This document shows, one piece after another, positions 23,149-31,847 of a stretch of DNA of 64,000 bases. Source of the DNA: Siderastrea radians. Taxonomy: Eukaryota > Cnidaria > Anthozoa > Scleractinia > Rhizangiidae. Numbering within the stretch: position 1 is the stretch's first letter; the number at the start of each line of letters is the position of its first letter. The translations under genes and the position numbers were made by a program. The stretch lies in contig OZ024895.1 of NCBI GenBank assembly GCA_964017195.1, forward strand, positions 46,061,673 to 46,125,672. Reading direction: 5' to 3'. Below the pieces are notes generated by a model. That model had not been told where the DNA came from and did not search any database. It saw only the letters and a list, made by a program, of their open reading frames with translations.

Positions 23149-24897
23149 TTAAACCTCCTTAGTTTCCTTGTGATGTTCATCGCTGACTCTCATTACCGCT
23201 TCCCACCACAGATTGCCGCTGATAGTGAACGTGCGAATTGGTGGAGAATCGTACTGAAACACATGCGGTTCGTAGGGCTCACACCAGCACCTTTGGAAAC
23301 GATCATACTTTATGATATCACCCCAGGGTGGACGTAACACTTTGAATCTGACCTTAATTTTGTTTGCATTGGAAGGAATTTTAATTTGGCTTCCACTTCC
23401 TCTCCTTTCTTTTGTGATTTCTATGCCGTTTAAAACATAGCTAACGACCATTTTGGAAAACCACCACCCCTGGGATACGTATCTGACGAGTCCTTCCATC
23501 GGTTTATTTGTGCCGATGGCATTCAAAACTGGGTTAACCCTTTCTTGAGTACAGGACTGTCGATCATCGTAGTGCTCTTCACAGTTAAGATTTTCGTCGA
23601 CAGAATCCTCTAAGACTTTCTCTACTGTCTCCGCTGCTTTGTTTATCACAAATTCTGTGGCGTTCTTGGCCAGACTTTTTAACCGATGAGAAAGTGGCGA
23701 AACCGGTTCTGAAATTGCTCCCTCAAGAGTTGCAGCCGCTGATTGAGTAGTTTGTTTAACCCTCACCATTGTCTTCGCAACAGCCCCTCCTGCAAGAGCT
23801 GCGGCAGCGGTTACCGCAGCCTGACAAGCTGCGTGACCCAATGCCTGCTTTAGTGTGATATTCTCTCCATCCAAAAACGTTTTCTTAGCATCCGTGGTCA
23901 GTGATGATACAAGTCTACATCCAGCGGCAATAGCTGTTCTAATTCCTATCAGTTCAGCCACTGTGAGGGCACTTGACTCCAACATGGCTACTCCTATAGC
24001 TGCACCTCCAGGAAGAAATGCGAGAAAATATCCAACCCCTGTCTCTATTAGCCACTTTTTAACGTTGCATCCATCAACAACGGCCTCCCTGCTAATAGTC
24101 TGTGTTAAAGCTTTCACACCACCAGCGATTGCGCTCGCTAAAAGTGGTGTCGAGAAGCCAGCGGTGAAAACAATTGACAGGATGCCTGTAACTGTAAGTC
24201 CGACCGACAAACCTAGCAAAGCCATTCTCTTAATCCACGCCAGCCTCTGCCCTACGGTTTCACACTCGGGCCAGAAAACAGCTTTAAAGCGTTTCACTGA
24301 CAGCCACCCACTGTCGTAGTCAGCCATGTTGTTGTACCGAGAACGTTTTTCTCGATCTTTTAGAGTGTCGTACGCCATTATCAGCTCGCGGACAATGTCA
24401 TCATCGCAAGTGCGGTGCCATATCTGTATTTCTCTCTGGAAAGCCTTCGTGATTTCTTCATCTTGTTCTTCCTTTGACATGCCACGTACTTCCTTCATAT
24501 CTAGTCTTAAAATGTTGTACAGATTGCAACCCCCATCAACTAAGCAAAGTTCCTTATCTCTGTACATTTTACGAAGGCATGCTTTTTTCTCTTCTGGATA
24601 ATTAGCAAGATTTTCCTCTTCAGGAACAAGAGAGTCAGTGATCCTTATTAACTTGTCTTCTAACCACTGTTGTGGTTTTAAGAGAACCATTTTTTGTTGG
24701 TTTTGACCTTTAAATCTTGCAATGATTCCTAACTTGCATCCTTTCTCGTTGGAATAACGGAGCTTTCCTTTTGGCTTGATTTCGTGTGATTTATGAGGTA
24801 TCCAGCAAACGATATCCCAGGTGACGTAGAAGTTGACTGTGATGTGAGCATCGGTTGATTCATTTATCACAAGCAACGATTTGTACTTGTCTTCCAT
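23149..24897 (-). CDS. Gene A: J-like / glycine-rich hydrophobic / C-terminal tryptophan-rich domain protein, unrecognised
   Basis: I do not recognise this gene. One coding exon encodes 582 residues. Residues 1-90 are rich in alternating hydrophobic residues (probable beta fold, VNFYVTWDIVCWIPHK). Residues 124-190 look like a J domain (NLYNILRLD, EEITKAFQREIQIWH, AYDTLKDREKRSRYN), but the HPD signature reads HRT, so Hsp70 stimulation is unlikely. Residues 226-262, 285-335 and 353-376 are glycine/alanine-rich hydrophobic helices that could insert in or lie on membranes. Residues 470-575 form a second probable beta domain with GWWFSKMVVSYVLNG, RPPWGDIIKYDRF, CWCEPYEPHVFQYD and GNLWWEAVM. No signal peptide is evident. 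A 5' UTR intron is likely, with acceptor TTTCAG|GAACTG (exon start 24928) and donor GTGAT|GTAAGT (exon end 25036). Two broken paralogues lie upstream on the same strand (29678-30205, 31848-33636). Confidence 0.85.
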   Translation of the reverse strand: MEDKYKSLLVINESTDAHITVNFYVTWDIVCWIPHKSHEIKPKGKLRYSNEKGCKLGIIARFKGQNQQKMVLLKPQQWLEDKLIRITDSLVPEEENLANYPEEKKACLRKMYRDKELCLVDGGCNLYNILRLDMKEVRGMSKEEQDEEITKAFQREIQIWHRTCDDDIVRELIMAYDTLKDREKRSRYNNMADYDSGWLSVKRFKAVFWPECETVGQRLAWIKRMALLGLSVGLTVTGILSIVFTAGFSTPLLASAIAGGVKALTQTISREAVVDGCNVKKWLIETGVGYFLAFLPGGAAIGVAMLESSALTVAELIGIRTAIAAGCRLVSSLTTDAKKTFLDGENITLKQALGHAACQAAVTAAAALAGGAVAKTMVRVKQTTQSAAATLEGAISEPVSPLSHRLKSLAKNATEFVINKAAETVEKVLEDSVDENLNCEEHYDDRQSCTQERVNPVLNAIGTNKPMEGLVRYVSQGWWFSKMVVSYVLNGIEITKERRGSGSQIKIPSNANKIKVRFKVLRPPWGDIIKYDRFQRCWCEPYEPHVFQYDSPPIRTFTISGNLWWEAVMRVSDEHHKETKEV

Positions 24898-25035
24898 ATC
24901 TGAACCGAGCTGAACAAGGGATCAGTTCCTGAAAGTTGAGATTTTGAAATGATTCATTCGATTGATAGTGGCCTAAGTATCTTTCAGAAAACGGGTTAAA
25001 ATCAAATATGCACGATATGCAAAGAGAATACTTAC

Positions 25036-25170
25036 ATCACTACGTGAAAGCCTGACATTAGGTTCCAAAAGATTCCAAAAACTCGTCAGACAGTGAAATG
25101 TCCAGTAGATCTTGTAGGTCTTGAAGGTCTTTGAAACTAGATCAAGAATCACCACTGGCACTTCTGGAAT
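25036..25170 (-). other. Probable 5' UTR exon of gene A
   Basis: A good donor (GAT|GTAAGT at 25035) ends an exon that would splice to the acceptor at 24929-24930, 31 bases before the gene A ATG. The same arrangement is conserved upstream of copy C, with acceptor TTTTAG|GAACTG and exon start at 33667. The 5' end is not defined. Confidence 0.5.
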
Positions 25171-25424
25171 TTCCTGTTCATGTCAAGCAATACATTGTGA
25201 TTTGTCTGTGAACGGAGCCACTTACAGACAATCAACAACATTGCAGAACGGAAGTAAATTTTACCATTTGAAAGAAATCACACTGTATTTCTGAGAAATC
25301 ATTACTAGATAACCGGGAATGAGATATACGCTGGCTAAAAATTGTTTTTAAGAATTTTAATTATTGAAGTGTTTCATTCTCACGCCGGTTAGTCTACCGT
25401 GGTGTGTACAACCTTTTTTTTTAG

Positions 25425-25560
25425 TAGACTGCGAGTAGTCTCTAATTTTGGCGATGGCGATTGTGGGGCGGGCGAAATATACACGCGCGCGCGCGCGTGT
25501 GTGTGTATTTCGCCCGCCCCACAATCGCCATCGCCAAAATTAGAGACTATTCGCAGTCTA
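25425..25560. mobile_element. Near-perfect palindromic MITE with 9-bp target duplication
   Basis: A 136-bp element whose arms begin TAGACTGCGAGTAGTCTCTA and mirror each other to a central CG/TG run. TTTTTTTAG flanks both sides (25416-25424 and 25561-25569). Copy C's 5' flank, near 34140-34165, runs from GTGTACAAC through T's and AGCTCTCG without the element, giving an empty site. It lies 380-530 bases upstream of gene A. Confidence 0.9.
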
Positions 25561-25603
25561 TTTTTTTAGCTCTCGTTTATTTTTATCTTAGATCGCTTCC
25601 TAT

Positions 25604-25672
<69 letters not shown>
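25604..25672. repeat. (AAT)n microsatellite
   Basis: About 22 uninterrupted AAT units. Confidence 0.97.
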
Positions 25673-25673
<1 letters not shown>

Positions 25674-25679
25674 TTGCAA

Positions 25680-27274
25680 AAATGAAAACCCGCAAAAAAC
25701 TTTTATACCAAACTTAAGTTACTAGAGTTAAACCTTTGAAATCTCCTACAACTCCAACATTCTTAGTATTTTTCAATACAATACAGTATGGGTTCGTTAT
25801 AACGGGCGTTAGATGAGTTACTTTTTACGTGTATAGTTGTGTTTTAGCTCATTTTCTTTTCACTTTTTGATGTCCCCATCTCAAAATTATACTAAAACAA
25901 TTACTCGCCTCAGGCTCAGTGAATATTGACGAATATTTATTCGCCAATACTTACTTCGCCTTCGGCGAATGATTGTTAAAAACAAAAGCTCGTTATAAAG
26001 ATCGAACTTGTCGGAAAATGATAATTGTTTTGCCTTAAAATTTAACAGTATTTGTTGCATCACTCAGCATTCGATTTAGGAAAAGGAGGAAATAAAGGCC
26101 TTGCAGTTACAATCCAGATCTGACTGATTGAATAAAGTTCGTGATTTAGGGTCTGCAGGCATCTCTGTTGATCTGGTGCCGGTACAATTTAACTTCAGTT
26201 GCCTGTTGATGTTTATTTGTTATATCGGGAAAATTTTACCGCACGAGTATTCAAACTTGGCTTTAAAGTACAAGAATTAATTATTTTCCTAGTATAATAC
26301 GCGCGCTTTGTAAAAAAAAGAATTCTTATCACTTCCTCTGACGAAGGCTGAAGTTTTAGCTGAAACGTTAGGGTTTTTAACTTAACAGAACTAAAAACTA
26401 TTCTGGCTTTGCAAATTGCTAACATTTTACAGAACACAAGAAATTTCGTTGCAGTACATTTTTGTCGGTCCAAAATGAACTTTCCCCTCAGCATCAATAT
26501 TTTTTTGACAAATCAATGTAAGTTTTTTGTTACAAAATTACGCCAAGTACATTTCAATTATGCAAATACGAAAGATCTGAGTTGTCTATAAGTCACAAGT
26601 GTATGGAAATGACTCGGGAGAAAGGACTGAGGGAATTAAACTTCTCACTTTCCGTTACTTGTGCTTTCCGTTCCTGTCTTAGAGGCTCTCTCTAATTGGC
26701 ACTTGATTCTTTTCTTCCTTTTCTTATTTCTCTTGTTCCAACCTTTTTTCCTCCCTGTCCTTCCACACCCCCGTTTCTCCAATCCCATGACCACCCGCTT
26801 TGACTTTTCCATTCAGTCCTTATCTGCCCTTAGTTTCGTTACTATGATATAAATGGGCGTCACACAAGGAAAGAAACGAGCCGCGCAAAGAAACGAGAGA
26901 TTCGGTTTGTACCAGCCCCCTCCATCTTGGTACCCCGTCTTTGTGTATTTGATTCCAGTCTCGGAGAAATGCAGGACGCCCAACATATGATAGATCACTA
27001 GTTCTAAATCGCATGCGAAACTTCAACGGACGCCGTTTTTTTCACTCTGGTTTGTTTCGTTATTGTTCAAACGGAAGGTTCCCAAAGTACTGCGGGAAAA
27101 GGGCACTTCAAGGCCTAGAAAAGAGCTGAGAAGTGACCCAACATCGTGTCCCTTCGTGTGGGCGCCATCTTGGAAAGTTCGATGACGTCACCATATATCC
27201 AGTTCTGGTTGTGGCCCGGACTGTACTATTCTCAACCCAAATGAATTAATATCAGCAGGAGCCCATCAGCCATC
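25680..27274. other. 5' flank of gene A and spacer to unit 2
   Basis: From about 25970 to 26430 the sequence is homologous to 35980-36390 (the 5' flank of copy C), so the duplication extends here. Near 26330-26375 a phrase CTGACGAAGGCTGAAG, followed by GCTGAAACGTTAGGG, resembles the 3' region of Penelope-like elements. I see no protein-coding gene. Confidence 0.55.
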
Positions 27275-28442
27275 CAGGTAAATCGAATTTACCATTTTCG
27301 CGTACAACGGAGCGAGATGCAGATTTTATTCACAAAAGACATCAGAATATTTTATGTTACTCTTGGCTCTTTAAAGGGAGACTAAGTGCAAGAGGCTTGT
27401 AGTTGTAACCCCCGGGGGGAGGGACACTCCCTATAGTGGGCTATGCGGGGAGGCTCCGCCTGAAAGGGCGTGGTTTCGCAGTGCGAACCGGAAAATTCAG
27501 ATGATTCTAGATGAATGTTTCACGATAGCTCCATTTAAGTCACATCCCACAAGTACCACACTTTGTAATTACTTAATTTACTTTTATGGGAACCCCGAGC
27601 CTGAGTGTTAGCTATGCTGTGCTGGTGAGGCCTCATGCTCACTGTTCCTCTCTTTCTTGGTAGACCAAGGGGTAATGCCTGTACATGCAACCCAGAGCAC
27701 GCATGTGCTGGACTTGTGACTTTGTCATTCTAGTCACATCCCGCAAGTGTTGCACTTTGTCATCACGCTCTGCCATTAGCCAATTAGTAACTATAAAACG
27801 TCTCGTCAGTGGGATTTTTAGGTGTTTATGATTAGGTTACCATATTTCATGTAGCACTTCAGTGTCCCCACAATTTGTGATTTAAAAAATGAAGACATAA
27901 GACTGAGAGTCTGCGAACAGTAGTGTGTAAAGTTAACTACATCTTTATTACTACTACTCAATACAACAAAGAAGCCTCACAAACCTATCTCAGAAAGTGT
28001 GTGAAAACTTTCGTAGGAAAATACTTTATGTTAAATACTAAATACGCATCAAAGGCGAATTGCAGTGCGTTAAAAGCTCATTCGAATAATCCTTATAAGC
28101 CCCGCCGCCAAAACGTTACCTCCGCAGACAATATCGCCAGCTACGCATAATAGCACTATGTATTTTTGTACAGTGCCCAAGTTGGTTTAGCAATGAATTT
28201 CCGGTGTCAATGCATATTCCTTGTCACGCATTGTATGTCAGCTAAAAATACATGACATCGCAAACCGGACTGTTGACTCTCAGTGTCAATCAGTTGGTAT
28301 CCCTGTCACGTGATTATCATGCAAACCTTGGATGAAAAGGGAATAATATGAACGCCGAATCTTTTTATCTTTACATCTATCTGTCTTTAGTTTGACGCTT
28401 ACAGTTACTGTATTCCTTATTCGGACAGGCATGCTGTAAACT

Positions 28443-28791
28443 CCCAGCGGGGTACTCCCTTATATGGCCTATACGGGGATGTGCCGCTGGACAGAGTATG
28501 GTTTTTGGCCTTTCTGTCCTAAACAGGGTATGTGATTTCGTGCCAGTCTGTCCTAAACAGGGTATATAAATTCGCGCGAGTCTGTCCTAATTATAAACAG
28601 GGTATTGCGTGTCCTAAACAGGGTAATAAAATTGAGCTTGTTGTCCTAAACAGGGTAATAAAATTGAGCTTGTTGTCCTAAACAGGGTTTGTATTTTAGG
28701 ATTTTTTGTCCTAAACAGGGTCAGGGTTTCAAACCCTCAATGGCTCACCTACACCCAAATATGGGTCGAGTACACCCCCCCCCCCCCCGGG
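28443..28791. mobile_element. hAT-like MITE with internal minisatellite
   Basis: A 349-bp insertion flanked by TGTAAACT (28435-28442 and 28792-28799). The paralogous site in unit 1 (around 22764) has one copy. The ends are CCCAGCGGGGTACTCCC and, inverted, CCCGG followed by a G run and TGTACTCG. Inside, TGTCCTAAACAGGGT recurs at least six times with variable spacers. The 8-bp target duplication suggests the hAT superfamily. Confidence 0.88.
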
Positions 28792-28902
28792 TGTAAACTA
28801 CTAGATAAAAGCTCTAACTTAACTGGTTTCGGCTGGCTTTTACTGCTGAAAGCATTCTTAGTGGAATTCTAATGAGATAACCCATAAATAATGCTTTTCT
28901 TA

Positions 28903-29133
28903 GGCGTGTTCCAAACGTCGCGCTACTGCCGTGCCGAACCCAGCCAAATAGGTTTGACCCGGCAGTGGGGTGACAATAGCACGGCAGGGCCTGCCGTGCT
29001 AAATAGTCGTGCCGAACTTAATTTAACCTGCCGAACTGAATGGTTTGAAACGTCGTGCTACTGCCGTGCCTAAATCGACTTTTATTCTTGAATTTAGTTC
29101 GGCAAGGCAATAGCGAGACGTTTGGAATAGGCC
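28903..29133. mobile_element. PIF/Harbinger-like MITE
   Basis: 231 bp, ends GGCGTGTTCCAAACGTCGCG and, inverted, GGCCTATTCCAAACGTCTCG, flanked by TTA (28900-28902 and 29134-29136). Unit 1 lacks it. A 3-bp TTA/TAA-type target site is characteristic of PIF/Harbinger. Confidence 0.85.
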
Positions 29134-29203
29134 TTAGAAACAGCTATTCTAGAATTATTGTAAATAGGTAGATGTTTAACATAATTTTTATGTATGCTCT
29201 TTA

Positions 29204-29434
29204 AAGCAACTTCACACGTCAAACTAATGTTGGCCAACTCTTGTCGGTAAACTCAAAATTGGTGTGTGTGAACGACAAAACAACATGTTGGCAAACTGTT
29301 GGCGACAAATAGAACTTGTCTCTATTCTCGCCAACAGTTTGTCGACATGTTGTTGTGTCGTTCACACACACCAATTTGAGTTTGCCAACACGAGTTGGCC
29401 AACATTAGTTTGATATGACATGTGAAGGCCGCTT
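29204..29434. mobile_element. TA-flanked foldback MITE
   Basis: 231 bp, almost entirely palindromic: AAGCAACTTCACACGTCAAA pairs with the far end, and AACATGTTGGCAAACTGTTG with CAACAGTTTGTCGACATGTT. TA flanks it (29202-29203, 29435-29436) and unit 1 has the empty site. Confidence 0.85.
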
Positions 29435-29677
29435 TAGAATTATTTTACTTAAGGGTCCCCAATTAGTGGAGGTTTTTACCCTCGGCTAGACTTCTACTGC
29501 ACTTAAATAAAGTCACTGATTGATTGTCTCTCTTTTCCTCAGTTCATGCGGAAGCAAAGAAATGGCACAAACAGTGCTATAACTAGAAGACTAGATTTTT
29601 TGCGCCCTCGTAATATCTCGTATCAGTCACGTTTTTCAGTTGCTCTCTTACGTAAACACTCTGTGAAGTGGAGTTCT

Positions 29678-30205
29678 TCAAATCTCTTTAGTTTCCTCGT
29701 GATGCTCATCGCTGACTCTCATTACCGCTTCCCACCACAGATTGCCGCTGATAGTGAACGTGCGAATTGGTGGAGTATCGTACTGAAACACATGCGGTTC
29801 GTAGGGCTCACACCAGCAGCTTTGGAAACGATCATACTTTATAATATCACCCCAGGGTGGACGTAACACCTTGAATCTGACCTTAATTTTGCTTGCATTG
29901 GAAGGAATTTTAATTTGGCTTCCACTTCCTTTTGTTTCTTCAGAGATTTCTTTGCCGTTTAAAACATAGCTAACAACCATTTTGGAGAACCACAACCCTT
30001 CAGATATGTATGTGAGGATTCCTTCTTCTATCGGTTTATTTGCGTCCATGGCATTCAAAACTGTGTCAATCGTTTCTTGAGAACAGGACTGTCGATCATC
30101 GTAGAGCTTTTCACAGTTTTTATTTTCGTTGGCAGAATCCTCTAAGCGCTCTTTGCAGTATCTGCTACTTTTCCCTTCATAAATTTTGTGGCCATTTTTG
30201 GTCAA
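29678..30205 (-). pseudogene. Copy B: truncated C-terminal fragment of the gene A family
   Basis: 175 codons are open and match the C-terminal quarter of gene A (LWFSKMVVSYVLNG, LRPPWGDIIKYDRF, GNLWWEAVM), but the J-like and hydrophobic regions are absent. Homology stops near 30210, and beyond it the sequence is unrelated to gene A. An acceptor-like site (TTCACAG at about 30270) lies upstream, so a short spliced product cannot be ruled out, though an in-frame stop lies just before the ATG. Most likely it is a duplication-breakpoint fragment. Confidence 0.75.
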
Positions 30206-31847
30206 GATTGAACTGGAATGCCCTGGAATGTGTTTCGGTCAGGCAGTTCTTCAACTGCTTGCCGCTGTGAACAAAAGACATTGTTTACACTTAAAATAAT
30301 TTTAAATTTCTAGGTTGACACGAACGCAACACTTCTTAGAAATCATGTAATTCAGTTAGACTAGAAATTCGTCGTTAAAATTACTGTTTAAACGGCTTAC
30401 AAGGCTACGGTTCTTCGTACTGCATGTTAACTGAAATATCCCTGTCACAGCATTTGTATTGAGAGTGCATTGCAAACTAAAGGCTAAGCATATTTTTTTC
30501 TCTTTTAAGGTCATATTTATTCGTTCATTCTTCGCCTATGTACAAAAGCATGAGTAAGTTACATTTGCGTGTACTAAGTTACATTTACATCTAACTTGTA
30601 GTAACTAATATTGTGTCTTAATGTAGACAACGACTTAGAGTCAGACCGTTATTGAAGGAATGTAAATTTCTTTGATAATAACACTGAGTATTGTTGTTAT
30701 TTTAAAAAGATACAAAAAGCTAATAAATCCGTACGTTTTCTGGGAATGACCCACTTTTCAGCGTCTTTATTGCATGTCTATCATGCAGACCATGCCAATG
30801 TACACTATATATGTTTATGATCTTGCAAATACGCATGCTACATGTACCATTAAGTTTATTCGTTCTGGTAAGTTTGGTATGTAGGGAACAACATCATGAT
30901 GGAAATAACATGATGAAAATCTAAATACGTTTCGATATGTCTTATATGAACCAGTGGAATTCAAACGATCTTTCAAATAACACTTCTTATAAATGCCACA
31001 AAATTCACAAAAACTTTAAATCAATTAGATAACAGATAATACAGTACAAATATATAAATTTCATTAAAACAACTGAAAGCGTTTTAGCGTCCTAGCTCTT
31101 CCCTCTAAATTTTAAGCGTGCATTTTGGGTTTAGCTGGTATTTATCATGATTGTAAGTGATATTCTTTTATCCGGGAAACATAATTAGTTTATTATAAAA
31201 GTTCCAATCGATCTACTTTTAAGAATTTTAGATTTAGATAAATCAATCCATTGGAATAATGTATCAACACCTAAGTTGGATTGCTTGCTGAAACTATTGT
31301 ACAGATAGGGAAGATGGTTTTAGCTGCTCAGTCCCTTAAGCAAAATATTTACGACCTTAACCAACCATTTACTTTAAACTGGGATAGCTCACAATTTAAC
31401 AGATAAATAAGCATAATGATGAGTTTTCAAACTCATTAAAATCCTGAAAATTCAGCCTTCTTCTCCGAAACCCTTTGCCTTCTCGCAGTCAATTCAGTTG
31501 CAATCACCTTTCCGACTTTAAACCAACCTTAAACTAAAATACTTTCGGCACAAATCGAAAAAACTCACCAGCTAGCTATTCAACCATTTGAATCACTGTT
31601 GGAATTCAGACTCAGAGAAATACTACGAAATGCAGCTTTTTTGCAAAAGTAAAAGAATTGAGCAGCTCAACGTGCAACTTATGAAAAAAAATGAAAGTTG
31701 AGAAAATGAGATAAACACAGGTCAGTGGTGAGTTTAAAACTTCAGTTGTAAACTTAAGAAGGTTCTTTACTTGTAAACCGTGAGAGCACTGACCACCAAA
31801 ATAAAAACTTTTTGGCGCCGAGTGATCCCTAGTTTTTGTAGAGTTCT
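30206..31847. other. Spacer between copies B and C
   Basis: AT-rich, with no recognised gene, RNA or inverted element. It does not match the 3' flank of gene A, so the duplication junction lies in this interval or at its edges. Confidence 0.5.

Larger units (their letters stand above)
19455..24928. repeat. Duplicated block, unit 1 (with gene A)
   Basis: From about 19455 the sequence is collinear with 27275-30205: first the block up to 20239, then, after the 20240-22365 transposon, 22366 through the 3' end of gene A. The match includes long near-identical runs such as those around 19500 and 27315, 22430 and 28090, and 23200 and 29740. Unit 1 lacks the three MITEs found in unit 2. Confidence 0.88.
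27275..30205. repeat. Duplicated block, unit 2
   Basis: Collinear with unit 1 (19455-20239 plus 22366 to about 23680). It carries three insertions absent from unit 1 (28443-28791, 28903-29133, 29204-29434) and lacks unit 1's transposon. It ends inside the gene family's C-terminal coding region (copy B). Confidence 0.88.

Noticed and set aside
23855..24601. Plus-strand open frames opposite gene A and copy C
   Set aside because: They are antisense shadows of the gene A coding frame and have no motifs of their own. The same shadows recur opposite copy C.
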